64,000 nucleotides of DNA from Litomosoides sigmodontis (lineage: Eukaryota; Nematoda; Chromadorea; Rhabditida; Onchocercidae). The position numbers were made by a program, and so were the translations under genes. The DNA is taken from contig OY718805.1 of the NCBI GenBank assembly GCA_963070105.1, forward strand, positions 2,989,501 through 3,053,500, in the 5' to 3' direction. The notes under the pieces were generated by a model. It worked only from the letters and a program-made list of their open reading frames with translations. It ran no database searches and had not been told where the DNA came from. The first letter of the stretch is position 1, and each line of letters opens with the position of its first letter. Below are positions 29,901 through 43,578 of the stretch, piece by piece.

Positions 29901-30804
29901 ATGTTTGTAAATTTTATTGCACTTAAAATGATCTAGCACTATTAACGATGAATTTTGCTTGTTGTGCATTAATTTTTTTATTTCGTAAAAAAACATCATC
30001 AATTTACCTATTTCCTAAAAAAATTGTTTTCATAGGATATTTCGACCAAATCACTCATAATTATTGTGAACCTTTTTTTATTGAAGCTTTTTTTTTGGTC
30101 AGATTTGCTCATTCAATAACATCACGACTTAAGGGATTGTGTTTACAAATGCTTTATGCAACAATTTCCCTTATCGAGATATTTTCCCAACAATTAATGT
30201 GGCTTAGTTTTCTTAGTGTCTCTGGGATGCTGTGTTTTTGTCTGGCTCATTTTTTCTTTTAGATGTGCAAGATTGGCCGGTGCCACCGCCCAGTACCTAC
30301 TCGATTATGGCAGCCCGATGTGCTGGAAGTTATTCGATGGGTGCCGTGGCAGCAATGGACCGTATTAACTCTAACTGTGGTAGGCACTCCGATCATCATC
30401 ATCAACAGCATCTTCAAAATATGATCGAAAATGTTTCAGTTTGGGCTAGTAGTGGGAATGATTACCTGGGAGGTAGGGGAGAAGCAGCAGTTGATAATGG
30501 CGATATGAAAACATCACGCGATTATACTGAGAAGCATTGTCTTTCTGTTAATACATCTATAGATATTAGCGAACTTGAACCCAGTCTGCTAACATCAACC
30601 ACAAATCTGCAACCCCAACAGCGAATCAGCGCCTATTCGTACAAGGTGATAACAGATAGCAAACGGACACTTTTCGGAACTGCACCTCAACACATCGCTG
30701 TTGCAACTGTCGCTGACGATGAGCTGACATCTAAAAGCGAGAAATCGGTTTTGCGACAATCAAATAGTCAAATTACTACGGCACTTGCGAATGAGCACCA
30801 ATAA
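26927..30804 (+). CDS. RhoGAP-domain protein, short 3' end; frame broken by a 17-bp duplication
   Basis: Exons: 26927-27012, 27354-27414, 27799-27977, 28318-28430, 28667-28838, 29135-29315, 30263-30804. The product would be a GTPase-activating protein for Rho-family GTPases. Domain landmarks in order: VKFGVPIEE, DIPATLL, the arginine-finger motif IWRAPG (Arg67), LVNIANFSVYTAASVIKKF, PGGIFG, and RMTTEAIGISVAPSLF. Then comes a helical stretch (DVIRFKIASEIISKIIGNFG) and a low-complexity tail of about 180 residues ending at 30804. Exon 3 is 179 nt and contains 17 bases twice in tandem (27878-27894, 27895-27911). With one copy it is 162 nt, in phase, and gives a 438-aa protein. As written, the frame shifts after His-Ile and stops at 27931. 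All other junctions agree in phase. The ATG is the first in frame, but the true 5' end is uncertain. The specific RhoGAP subfamily is not assigned. Confidence 0.88.
27878..27911 (+). repeat. 17-bp tandem duplication in a coding exon
   Basis: The unit GAAAGCTTTCACATATC occurs twice, head to tail, with no mismatch. Its first ten bases, GAAAGCTTTC, are themselves a palindrome. One copy restores a conserved RhoGAP reading frame; two copies shift it by two bases. Confidence 0.97.
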
Positions 30805-33627
30805 TTGCCGAATTATCATCAGATTTCGACAATTTTGAGTTTGAAGTGCGATTGGAGAGATGTTGCAATTTCTAAGAGGTTGCTGGTCGCAGCTTTGTTA
30901 TTATCATATATATCCACAGTAGTCATTTTTTTCATCTTTGTACTGTCTATTATTCTTTCTTTTTTTTACTTTCGAGTGCAAAAATAACAGCTCTGCACGA
31001 AGTAGAAAGGTAGAATTGTTTGTATGGCGCATTAGCTTAATTCTAACAAAATAACACTTCATCAGTTCATTAAATCTACTGGTTGTGGGAAAAAAACTAT
31101 ATTTTTATTTTTTAAAAATTTATTTTACTTTTTTGTAAGACTGAACTGGCTAAGTCTGGATCAATTCCTCATCTTCAATATGGTTGCGACACCATCTTTT
31201 GTTATGAATATAGAAATAATGTATAGTAAGTTAACGAAATATGAATGAAATTTAGCATCATTCGACTATGTCATTCAAATGATTTTCTGACTATATTGAA
31301 AATTTTTTTGGATTGTGAAGCTCAAACTTTTAGTTGATGTCAATGATTGTCGTATAAAAATAAAATGCAGCAAGTATAGCTGTCATTTTATTAATATGCA
31401 ATATTTATACGCTCAAATCAATAACATTTATACATACTATTTGCTTTATCGACGTTTGTCTCTGTCATCAATTCCTTTTTTTTTTTTGGTTTTATTTCTT
31501 TGAAATCTCTCTGTGAGTATGTTGACCTCAACAAGTAAAGCTTTCTACACTTTCAAATGTACTTCTAATTCACAATCAATTTTTGTCCATTAATCATTTT
31601 TCATCTCTGATTTTGCTATATGTGTAGAGAGTTGCATTTTAACAGAGCCATTTATTTGTGTATTTCGTTTTTCCCCTTGTACTCGTTCTGTGCTAATTAC
31701 AGTGTTATCGGTGCAATACTTATAGTTAAGTGTGGACTACATCACTTCTATGTTTTTTTTTTCAATTACACATTAAAGCCATGTTATTGTCTTGCTTCAT
31801 TTATAACTTATAGAAAGATATGCACTCAAGTGCTATGAATGATACTGTAATTGCAAAATTTTTATAAATTAATTTACCTGAATATTCATCCAAAAATTCC
31901 ACTTAAACTTATATGCGGGACGGGTTTCTTCTCGTTCTTTATATGCGCTACATCCATTTAATAGTTTCAGGTGATTAAATTAAGAGAGGTACATCCACAT
32001 TATAATATCAAAATTGATCAACACGGTTGTGAACTTTCAATGTTTGAAAAATTAACAGCATTGTTTAATTAGAATAAGAAATGAGGAATAAGTGAAACAA
32101 CATTAGTACATAATAAATATATGAAGCATAAATGCTGAATGCCTGTCTCCTATTGCTTTACTTTATAAAATTCCTATTTGCATTGTATTTTTTAAACAAA
32201 TAAGTATTTTGGAATATATTAGTCGAAAAATTTCTCTTTTAGCAAATACATTGTTTAAGGTTACATGCTAGATGAATTAGTAACTCTCGTGTATTAAATT
32301 ATGATGGATTAGAGGCGGAAATGTTCGATATGATTAAGATCTTTTTCTCTACTTTAAATCATTCTATTTATTTTTTTAATTATCCTTCGATTCTCTGATC
32401 TTCTCTCATGTCTTTCGATTCTCTCTGATCTTCTCTCCGTCTACTTGTAAAGCCTATATCATTTCTTTAGCCGTATGAGAATTTTTGCTCTTCATTGTTT
32501 TAAAGTTTTATGTCTTCTAATCGTCCAATTTAAAAAATTCATGACTTCTATCCTTCAATAATTTTTCGACAAATATTTCCTGTATTTTTGATATTTACAC
32601 AAATCTAAAATCATAACTATCATTTCTAAATACTATTTCAGTTTTAACAAAACGTATTTTAACTTTACCTTACCTATAACAGAAAATATTGCTCAAAAAT
32701 GATTATTCATAACAAGAAAATAATAAAATTTATCCCATAATGTAGTTGTGCAATTTGTGCTTATTTATTGGTCCAGTTAGTCACTAATCAAATTTTCAAT
32801 GTATTTGACAAAGTTTGAAATTAGTAGTTGGAAGTGTGTAGTGTGACTTCATTTATGAATTGAATCCATTTCCTTTTCATTTAAAGATATTAACTTATTG
32901 CTTCCTTTTTCTCCTCTTTCCTATGTGTGTTTGAACTGCCATCAATAGAGCACATAAGCTTTAAGTTTAGTTGATAAGCTAAAAGCTTTTTTTTTTGCTG
33001 TTAATTGTTCGCATTACGGTCGAATAATTGACGAGTGGAAAAGAGCATTACTTTTGTTTTGTGCTTTTGGATGAATAAGTTCCATGAAAGGTAGTTAGTA
33101 TTTTTTTTTAATTAGTGAGGAAGTTGAAGAATATGAATTTTTTATTAGATAGACGACATCCGATCAAGGCTATCATATCTGTGATTACATATGGGATCTG
33201 TCAGAATATCAGGATATAAGCGGGAAGGGTGGTGTGAGGAAAAAAAACATTGATTAACATCAGTTTCATTGAATTGAAATTGATTACTTGATGAAAATAT
33301 TGCTTCATTTTCGGACGGAAAGTGAAGTTTTGTACTGTGAAATATGCAAATTTGATATCATCATTTTGTTGACATATGCGTATGTCAATTACTAATCAGT
33401 TGAAACAGAAATTTAATAGTGTAATTTTTCACCACTTCCCGTGATGTTTGTTCCTCATCATAGCAGAAATTGTCAAACATTGACATTCGGTAGATAATCA
33501 AAAAAAAAGATGAAATTTAGAAATAAACAAATGTTAATTTGTCTTTTTCGACCATATTTTGAAACAGACAAGAATAATATTTTAAAATTGTGTAAATTCT
33601 TTGTGGTAATAATTTGTCATTTAATAG
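30805..33627 (+). other. Probable 2.8-kb intron or 3' UTR and spacer of the RhoGAP gene
   Basis: No conserved exon is seen between the short-form stop and the downstream exons. The stretch starts as the 3' UTR of the short form and may be intronic for the long form. Open frames here are short and rich in Phe/Ile/Tyr, as expected of AT-rich non-coding sequence. Confidence 0.55.
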
Positions 33628-35530
33628 TTCTCCCGGGATCGTACAGTCAACCTGATATGGTACTCATCACTGCTGGTGCTACTGGTGATAAAGGTGCAGT
33701 GAACCGGAATTATCGACGGTATTCCCGGCGACAAATGCAATCGGCAAGTAATCATGGACTGGTCTACAAACGATTAAGCAGCTCAGCGGCAGAGGTAATA
33801 TTTTATCTAAAAACTTTACAGGAAAAAATGAAATGGATTTTCTGTCGTATCCTGTATTCGTGAAATTTGGTTACTTATTTTCTCCAATGATTGCAGTCTG
33901 ATTCGTTCCAGATGCAGCTTGCCCCCATTTGGTCATTCTTTTGTTTCAGAACCAATTTGTTTTATTTTATTTTTTATTATATTTTATGTTAATTCAAGGT
34001 GCAACTTCCTCACAGTGATGATGATGATGATGGAAAGTATTCTTTGAATTCATTTCATGGCAATGGAATTCTGGAAAGTACTCATTCACTTACCTATCTT
34101 GAATGGGTACATGAAAGACAAACAAGACGTATGCGTACTCGCTCAGAGTGGTTGGTGCACTTTTGCGTAATTCTTGAACATTTGTTTAGACGTTAGATTA
34201 AAAGGCCAGTATAACGCCTGTAGGAAATATGTGCTGACATTAAGTGGAAAAATCAATTAGGAAGAAATTAGTTGAAAATTTTTCATTAAAAATGGTATCA
34301 TGCGCATGTTAGCTGAAATATGGTCTTTTTTTCCAATTCTTGTGAATAAGAGTTTAGCGAATTTCTTATATTCGTATGAAAGACATTAATCGCTTTGTTT
34401 TCAGGTTCCTTTTGCCTGTTCCTTCAGCGAAAGATAGCGACACATCACAGCTAAATGCTTCTGTACTTTCCGCTACTAGCATGCTTCAACCGTGTTCGCA
34501 GTGTGATAGCTCGACGATGGGTTCATTCGACGGATGTACGGGAACTGCGGAAAATACTGATGAGTGCTTTGTAAATGCTATTCAAAAACTACGCTCGTCG
34601 GTAAGTATCATATAAAAATAAGATATGTTAAATGAATTTAATTCAGTATGTAGTCGTTGGGTTTAGAAAATGTTTTTAGTGATTTTTCTGACCGAGTTGT
34701 TTGACCTAATTGTTTCGCTTTAGTTTTTAGGAAATTTCAATTAGCAGGTTCAAAAATAAAGCTTGCCAAAAAGTCTCATAGTTTTATAGGAAACATGCGA
34801 GGAAACAGCCACTCTATCTTTGGGAAATATATCTGGACAGCTTCCTTCAGCATCACAGCCATCAACGTCCTCAACATCTTGGATAGCTGGTGGTATCGTT
34901 CGTCGACGTTCCTGGCGCACTCATTACGTACGCCCCAATCGAATTGTTGAGGGTCGTACCAAAGAACGAGTATGTTTTATGAAATTTCAATTAAATTTTC
35001 GTATGAAACATAGCTCATTGCATTACAGTAATTCTTTTCACATCCCATCCCGACATAAAATGTAAATGTAGTTGACATTGAAATTCTATTTTGAAAATGT
35101 GGTACTTATCATATTTTGTTTTTTATGTTATGTTAAGACCGTACGGATGCTTCAACAAACCTCTGCGAATAAATTTCTTACCGTTCTGACTTGTGCAGTC
35201 TTCCAGTTAAAATCATATTTATTTTTAATTCAGATTTATATGTAATTAACTTATTAATTTTAGAATCCTAGCGAAGTTGCTGTTGCTTCAAGTAGATCAG
35301 CACCGCTCTATCGTCGTAATGTGCCACATGCATCTAGTCGAAGCTTTCCAAGTTTAGGACTGTCTATAATGCCATCATCATCTTTAGTGGAATTGGAACA
35401 GCAACGACAACGATCAAGGGCACCGTCACCGGAATGTAAGAAGAGTTATCCCAGTACTACCAGTAGTAATAGTACTTCTCATGAGAGGAGGTCAATGACT
35501 ATTTCACGATCCAAAAATGCACATTTCTAA
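33628..35530 (+). CDS. Downstream exons, probably an alternative C-terminus of the RhoGAP gene
   Basis: Exons: 33628-33794 (or starting at 33647), 33999-34150, 34405-34600, 34790-34969, 35264-35530, stop TAA at 35528-35530. Internal phases all agree. The exons encode about 320 residues: a basic patch (RNYRRYSRRQ), an acidic run of five Asp after LPHS, SLTYLEWVHERQTRRMRTRSE, Ser/Thr-rich stretches, a basic segment (IVRRRSWRTHYVRPNR) and a Ser/Arg tail. No catalytic domain is recognised. The first exon begins in phase 1. This fits the end of RhoGAP exon 29135-29315 (skipping 30263-30804) and also phase-1 donors inside that exon (for example after 30379). No good own start codon or promoter is visible, so one long RhoGAP isoform is more likely than a separate gene. 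That link is inference. Confidence 0.75.
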
Positions 35531-38500
35531 TGCTACGAGAATTCCATACCCAATTTTCATATCTTATTTAATAATTAAAGTATTTCTTTTTTTTCCTGGA
35601 TATTTAACTGCCTCGATTTACTTGAGGGAAAAAGTATTTTAAGACGAATTTTTCTTGCTTTCGTGTTTCTTTATCTGTTCAGCTAGAATACAAGTACTCT
35701 GTAATCCTCAAAAATCACAGCAATTTTCGTTGACTTATTCTTCACTTTAAATATTGCAAAATTTTTCACTGTATTATTACTTATTCATTATTGTTTATTA
35801 TTATTGCCGTTGCTTATTGTCTGTATTATTATTTTGTATCATTTATTATTGTTTACTTTGTTATGATAAATAATAATAACAAATAATGTTTATTATTCAT
35901 CATCTGTTATTTTAATTGTCAGTATTAATTATTATTACTATTTTTATTATTATGTATTATTATTTTTATTATCATTTATGATTATTATTACTAATTGCCA
36001 TCATTAATTATTACAATTTTTTCTATTATTACTATATTACTGCCATTTGTATGTAGCTTTATATTTACCAAATGTTTTAAGCTTTCGAATTCTAATTAAT
36101 TTTATGTGCTTCTCTTATTAATATTTCACCGAGTTACTCTTTGCAGAAATTAATTTTATAAAAAGCATATATTACAGGAATGAATTTTGAGTGAGGGAAT
36201 CATCTTGAAAGTTGGTTTTATTTGAAAAATGCTTGTGAAATTGCTGTAAATTAAAAAAGATTTTAGAATGAAGCGCTTTATGTGGACGAAACAAATTTTC
36301 TTAAAATTTCATAGGTGATATGTTGGGCATTTTACGGAAAGGGCGAATGACTTTCAGCAAGTTTTATTTCACTGATTCTTGGTATACCTCATGTGTTATC
36401 CATTCGTTTATGCTTTCTCGTTTTTTTTCCCTACTTTCCTTCATTCTGTTTTGATTTCGAAGAGGAATTCAATGTTTGAAAATTTTTCAAAAGGCAGTTG
36501 TTTAGACTACTTGACCAACAATAATTTTCTCCTCATCCAAACAGCATTTTTGTTTTTGCAAAAAGATATTATTTATTGTGTAACACATTTTTCTTCTATT
36601 TCAAAGTGATAATTTATCTGCATGAAATACCACTTAATTGTTTTGGGAAAACGAGAAATAATCATAAACGTAGTATGAAAAAAATTTTCTACCTTTTGAA
36701 CATTAATTATTATTTCGTTAATTATTACTATTATTTCGTTAACATTCCATTAGTTTTGCATTTGCTCACATTGTCGATATTTTGAGCTCTTTTTATTCGT
36801 TTATTTACTTTTTTGATGCTTTCTTTAACAATAATATATCTTATTTCCCATCTCTGCTTATGTCTTTCTGAATTAATTGAAATTTTAGACGGTGCATGAA
36901 AATTAAAATTTGGACAATAAGGGAATCAGCCATATGCTACAATTTTCCTGTTAGCATAATTGCAGGAAGAATTTGTTTTTCCAAGCTTATTGAAGATATC
37001 ATTATCATATATCATAATTCTGACGATGTTGATAATGATAATGATAAGGTTGTAAATATGATGATAAAAATTGATATTTGAAATAATACCATCTACTCTT
37101 TTTCACTCACTTCATTAGCTTACTTGCTACCATTGAGCTCGGGATTCTCGTGCATCACGTATCGCCACTGGCTTTTCTCTTTTTGTTTTTTTAATGAAAT
37201 TTTTTTCTTATCTATTTCACCGACATATATATTGCATTTGTCATGCACCTTCTTCTCCTGCGACAGACAAATGATGAATGATGGATTTTTGGGATAAGAG
37301 TATTATTATGCATTTATATTTTTTTTTATTTTGTAAACAATATGATATATTATACTTGTAACTGCATTTTTATTTACAATTTTTTAAATTGATTTAAGCT
37401 TTTATAGGAAAAAATTATTAAATTCTTATCTGATTGATTGACATTGGCAGCTTTTTGTTTTCTTTTCATTAAAACGAATTTAAACATTACAAAATTGCAA
37501 AAAGTTGCGTTAGTTTTGACGCACCATGACATTAGTTGGAATTTTCGTCGAAATGTGAGTAATGTGAGATTCGCACATGCAACAACGGACGATGATTGTC
37601 TACAAGTTAGTCATACTTTTTAAAACGACGATGACGGGCACATCTTTGATCTTTTCAATTGAGGATTGGAATCGCGAGTGCATTATTGAGAAGAGCAAGA
37701 AGCAGTCCTGAATTGCTTCACCTGAATTACACCTGAATCAGTAACGGAGAAGAGCAACTAGATTATCGTTGTCATTCGTCATCGGAATGTTGCTATAATT
37801 GTACTACAATATTAAAAAACAGTGAAATCAAATACACTAACTAGTCTTTCATCAAAATTTCATTGTTATTCCAACAAAATGAAGTCAACAAACATCCACC
37901 TATATCTGTATCGTCAAAATGACACTGCAAAATTTCAAATTTTATTTTACTACGTTTCAGCAACAATCAAATTTTATTTTACTACTCCGTTTTAGCAACA
38001 AATTCAAACTTCGATAACAACGTATTTTATTGCTATAGCGATGAAATTTGCGAAAAAATTTCATTGACATTAAACTAATTTAAAGTATCAGTAAGTTAAA
38101 ATGGATGCTCGCTGTTTGTATAATATCCATTTTTTGTTTCACAATCTTTTTCAATTTACCATTTTTCATTTGAAAATTTCTCTAAAGTTCTAGTTAACTA
38201 TTAATTAAAATTCTAATTATTTCATAAATGTCCATCTTTAGAATCGCATTTTCATTTTCTCCTTGAACGGCAGAAATCATTTGCTTCTTCAAACTAACTT
38301 AAATTGAAACTTAAATTTGTTCATCGAAAAAAATACCATACCACCTACCTAATCTTCCTTCTGCTTGTTTTTTGTTGTTGTTGACATTATTTGATAGTGT
38401 GGTATACAATTGTAATAATTTTCGTTAAAAGAAAATTGGACGTAAAATTTGGAAGGAAATTTTTGAAGGCCAAATTCTAAATTACTTCCATACACATCGG

Positions 38501-39978
38501 CGTCCCTCCCTGTTTATTGCTCCTTTCAATCAGCTCTCTAAGATTGATGGAATTTATAAATGCTTCTATCAGCGGTACTTTCAGATATGTCTGTTAGTTT
38601 TAAATCATCACTGTGTGCATTTTTAAATACTTCACTACTTCCTCTATCTCATCTTAGTAGCGCACATTCACCCAAATTCGATTCAAAATTAGAATTTAGA
38701 AAAACAAATTTCTTCTGAATGAATTAGATGTATAAAATTTTATCAAATATATTTTTGTAACGTTCCCTCTCCCTCTCTCTCTCTTTCTCTCTTTCTTTCT
38801 TCCAGGTTTCATTGTGATAAAACAAGCAGTATGACCGTACAATTATCAATATTCTTTATGCGTTCCTTAGATTAATATTATTTTTTACTAACTCTTTTCA
38901 TATAATTTCAAAAAACTTACCCATCATATCATTCGTCATTTCTATTAGCGTGCTAATTTTGTGCTAATTTTTATTTAAAAATTTCAATTTAAATTTATAG
39001 TAATTGGCTAGAGGAGCTCGACTAGTTTCACTTAGCTCGAATGTCACATTAAAGAAGGATCTGTCACAGCACACACCAAAAATTCAACTTCCTTTCAGTT
39101 CACACACTCAACACTCTTTCACCATCAACAACTGATAGCATCAAAATTGAACGCATACGTTCGTTCACACGTCGCATGAGGCGTTATACGAGGAAAGCAT
39201 CAAATATTCAAATGATATCTGTCGCGTAAATCTTATTAATTGTAATGAGGATGATTCATAAGCTTTAATTAGCTGCTAGTTTATTATGCATTAACTAACC
39301 CGCTTTATTCCCTAATTCTCAAGCGTTTGATTTCTGTGTCGGATTAATGTTTTCATTGTGGTCCTACGTTTTCCTTACCGTGTTCCTTTAATGATTGGCG
39401 GTTCTTGTTTCATGCTTTTTTTTTTCTCCTCTCTTTACGTGTAATTTGTCGATACGTAACGGTCAGCGGTCATCAGAAGTGATCAGTGCGGAGAAGCAAA
39501 TACATTGTGAAGAAATAATTTTAACAGAGGCTACAGTAACAAAGAACAAACAAATTTTCAAGTCTAATTTTTTTTTTTTTGCGTGCAGGATTGCTACGGT
39601 TTGATAAATTATTGTGGTGTGATATCTTTTAGCATGTGTCAGATTTTTTCTTCAACTTTATCTATCAAATTAAGCGGTATTCAAAGAGAAAAAAGTTTGT
39701 AATGATTGCATTGAAGCAATTTTTAAATTAATTAGTTTTGATTCATTTTTATGCATGATGAGTTTTGTATGGCATCATCAATCATGTACTGTTTGTTTTT
39801 TTTCCGCTCTGAGTAGAGTTTCCTATGAGTTCTAATTTCTCTTCATATTGAATAGATGAATAAATGACTTCTTTTTTTAAGTTAAGAACAACAACTGAAT
39901 CATCACCGGAAATGGGGTGGGCTGCTGCAACTTCCATGATATCCATGCCGTTAGCGGTGTTGTTCGATGAAGGCTGTT
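35531..39978. other. Intergenic, no gene seen
   Basis: Spacer between the RhoGAP and epimerase genes. It contains TTA-rich low-complexity sequence at about 35785-36040 and a CT tract at about 38766-38800. A possible acceptor (pyrimidine run then GTGCAG) near 39589 could start an epimerase 5' UTR exon. No coding exon was supported. Confidence 0.6.
35785..36040. repeat. TTA/ATT-rich low-complexity tract
   Basis: Imperfect TTATTATTA and TTGTTTATT units run over about 250 bases. It is a degenerate trinucleotide-like tract in the RhoGAP 3' flank. Confidence 0.65.
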
Positions 39979-42900
39979 ATGATAAGATTTAGATCGCGCC
40001 ATATTATCACCGTGCTCCTGGTAGCTTCCACAGTTTCAATCCTTTGGATTCTGCAGTCTTCTCGCAAAACTATTTCTTCTGAAGCTTTGCATTCATGTTG
40101 CACTTTAGCAGTAAGTTTTCTTTTAGTTATCAACTGATTTATTTGAACAGAATTCCAAAATTTCCTCAATGTTGAATGTTTTTTGAGGAAGTGCTTAAAA
40201 TTTGCCTTTATTTCTTCATCTGAAATGCATGAAGTTTGCATTTAAAACAAACAATGTAGCTGAGTTCATTCTGGAATTGCAATGAACCACTTATTATAAA
40301 AGACTAAAAATTGGTGAAAATTAATGCAGTAAAAGCAAACTTGGCTTTGAAATTTTTACATTTCATTTCCTATTGCTTATTTTCTGTTTTTTATATTTTC
40401 AAACTTTTTACTGTTGATGAATAGGTTTCTTCTTCATGGAACTTATATCTCTTTGTGATATAAGCATTATTTTCGGCCGTTTCTATCCTCCTTCTTGATT
40501 TCAGGTTGACGAAGTTGAAAGCAAAAGTTCAGGCTTGAAGGAAATATCTTGTGTAGTTGATAACGAGAAGACATATAAATGTTATGAGGAAGAAATTACA
40601 AATGAAGTGTATTTTCCATTCAATGCTTTTCTTAGGAAACGTTTTGATGTCTCTGGGAAGATTTTCAGAGGTTGAAACATTATTTGTTGCTATCATTTCC
40701 AGTACTGTGAGGAAAAATATTTCAATTAGCAAGGCAACCTGATGTACTGGGAAAGATTCAACATTCTTAACTTTCATCAGTAATTTTCAGAATCTAATTC
40801 GGTAGCAAAGCATTTTGAATGGTCAACATCGCGTGCTCGAGTTCGTTTCCCAGATTTTGTTAGCTATGACCACCGTGGAGCTTTTGGTCACTTCGCATCA
40901 TACAGCGTAGAAACTAGAGATCGCGTGCGTTGCATTAGTGCTCAGTATGGTTGGTTTTTTTTTACCATTTAGACGAAGGAATTCAATATTTATTTTTATT
41001 TTGTTTTATTAGTGACGAATTTCAGGTGTACCACTGTCAACGCAATGGTCAACGGTTCCTTATTTCTACCCTATACAAATCGCCCAATATGCCTTGCAAC
41101 ATTACAGTCGATTTAAAACCGGTGAATATTTCGAAATTTTCGAGGCAAATGTGTTTGTGAAATGTAAGCTTAGGCTTTGAATTATGACAGTACCGTTTGT
41201 AAGTTTAGTAATTTTCCAGGTCCATCATCGATTGCATTTGTGAAAGGTGGAAGAACGGAAGAGTGGAATGATAACACTCATGGAGGAGATAGTTTTAAAT
41301 TAAGTTTCGATGAAAAGGCGAACTGTACAAGGGTTGAAATTAACTCTGATGGTTTGTTAGCTCCTCTTTTGTAACGTTTTGAGGTTTCCGTAATTCGTTT
41401 ATTCCCAGCAATAGCTTAATTACTTGAGATTATAGATCACGGTGTTTTGTTGCAACTTGACGGAAATCCGGCATTCTCAGTACTCTCCTTTTTCTGGTTG
41501 GCTGACGTGGATGCTTCCTTTACCATCATCTTAAAGCTTGTTTATGTAACGATGAATTTCTTTCTATTAAAAAGTGTGCAAAAAACATTTTCTGAATATT
41601 AACTTCGTGGCTTCAAGTTCTTGAATTGTATGTATAAAATTGAACACTGCTTTCGCTATGTTTTAGTTGGAAATTGCTTGGACATTAACTGTTGTTTTAG
41701 TTTGGCTTGTTTTATCATCCGTTCTTACAGAACCAGAAAATCATAAGGCTTCATTATGTCCATAACGATGACGAGCAGTGTGTTTCTCATGACAAGAAAA
41801 CCACCAAAGTTCGTTATGTATATATAGGTTGATAGATATTAAAGCGCCTGTTAAATATCTCTTATAATTCGATTTACACTTTTCACTACGCCTTTTGCAT
41901 TCCAAAGTAAAATTTTCATTATTGAAATTTGTTAATGAAGGAATCTATTTTCGACATATTGTTGTGCGATCATTAAGCTAATTTTCAGAATGATTATAAT
42001 TATTCATTGGGTGCAAATCCAAATCCAAATGAATGGCGGTGGATTTGCCGCGATTTATTAGTTGATGCTGGACGTGCTCTTGTGTCAACTTCAAACAAAA
42101 AAGAAATCACCCTTCTGCATCCAGGTTACTATATTGCAATAGTGGTGAACTTTTGGATAGGGACTAGCGAGGGGGAGAAGTTCATGGGGAAACTTCGCTA
42201 AAACTGTAGTGGAATAAAATGTGGTGGGTAAGGAATATCTGTTTGAAACTCTGAAAGTTGAGTTTAGCTTCTTACGTTTTTAAAATGCAGTGGCGTGGTA
42301 GCGCTTGCATTATTACAGTGGGATCACTTTAAATTTTCTACTGAAAAAAACTTTGTGCAAAAATTATGACGAGAGATTCGTTCATTCAACTGAAGAATAG
42401 TTTTTAGGGGATATAGTTCTGGATTCTATTACTTTTCGGGGACGTTCGGTGATTCGAGATTTTAAGCAACGATCTTCTGCACATCTTGAACATTTTCTCA
42501 TAGCAGCTGATTGGTTAGCCAGCAATCAGGACGAACTTGGTGGCTGGTCAGTCCCTGTTGAACGGTAAATTTAAAGATTGTAAGCGAAAGGCTTTACGTA
42601 TCTTTCATACGTAGAAACTAAATGTAAGTCTTGTTCTCTTGTAAATTTGTAGATTTGGCTGAAAAAATTTTGTGGAAGCATCAAAATTAAGGTATTTTAC
42701 AGATCAATGGCTGATAAACGCTTGATTTTACCAGCAGGGTGGCATAGTGCAATGGCTCAAGGACATGCTTTAAGTGTGCTTACAAGAGCCTACATTGTGA
42801 CGAATGATGAGAAATATTTGCAAGTTGCGAAGCGTGCACTTTATCTTTTTAAAGCAGTGAGTTAATTGGGCTTTCATTATTTAGGATTGTTAAATTCCCA

Positions 42901-43578
42901 ACGAAGGATTAAATTATTAAACTTCCTAATAGAGAAGAATTAATTTCTATTTCATTGGTGTAGACTATTGCTTGGTTCGATTTCTATTTCTATTCAGAAG
43001 GACTAAATTTGGTACTTTTTTAGATTATGTGATATAAAATTTAGAATTCCTCAGCACGAGGTTTCTACTTGTGGTACATTTAAAATTAAGGAAATCAGCA
43101 TGAATGTTGCTTTTTAGCTTCCGTTTTAGTCTGCCAAAAAAATTAGGTATTGTATTTATAGGAGGCAGCAAAAGGTGGAGTGTTAAATGAACTTTTCGGT
43201 CATCCGTGGTTTGAAGAATATCCAACTACACCAGGCACATTTGTGCTTAATGGTTTTCTGTATTCATTGATTGGACTATATGACTTTTCGCAAGTTTCTA
43301 ATTCACAAAACGCTGAAAACGATTCGACAACGTTATTTTCCGTTGGTTTAGAAAGTCTGCGAATTTTTCTACCTCTTTTTGATAGCGGCAGTGGAACTTT
43401 TTATGATTTAAGACACTTGGGCGTTAAAATGGCACCAAATTTAGCGCGTTGGGATTACCATTCTGTGCATATTTATTTGCTGAAATGGCTTTATATCATT
43501 ACAAAGGATGAATTCCTTAATGAAACTGCTAATCGTTGGGCTTCTTATGCAACAGGTCACAGAGCAAAGCATAATTAG
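39979..43578 (+). CDS. hse-5: D-glucuronyl C5-epimerase, 11 exons, 579 aa
   Basis: Exons: 39979-40110, 40505-40670, 40791-40949, 41026-41121, 41220-41351, 41436-41539, 41731-41817, 41989-42124, 42408-42564, 42703-42856, 43162-43578; phases agree. The enzyme inverts C5 of glucuronic acid to iduronic acid in heparan sulfate, in the Golgi. Residues about 9-26 form a signal anchor (type II protein). Landmarks: [53 protein letters not shown], the C-terminal GTFYDLRHL (Tyr522) and [13 protein letters not shown] (Tyr540). Two conserved Tyr at these sites are implicated in catalysis in vertebrate GLCE. The C-terminus GHRAKHN closely matches the end of vertebrate GLCE. The length is near the family's usual 600 or so. 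Exon 7 uses the donor TAT|GTATAT, which alone keeps phase with exon 8. Identity is very secure; the gene symbol follows the C. elegans orthologue. Confidence 0.96.
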
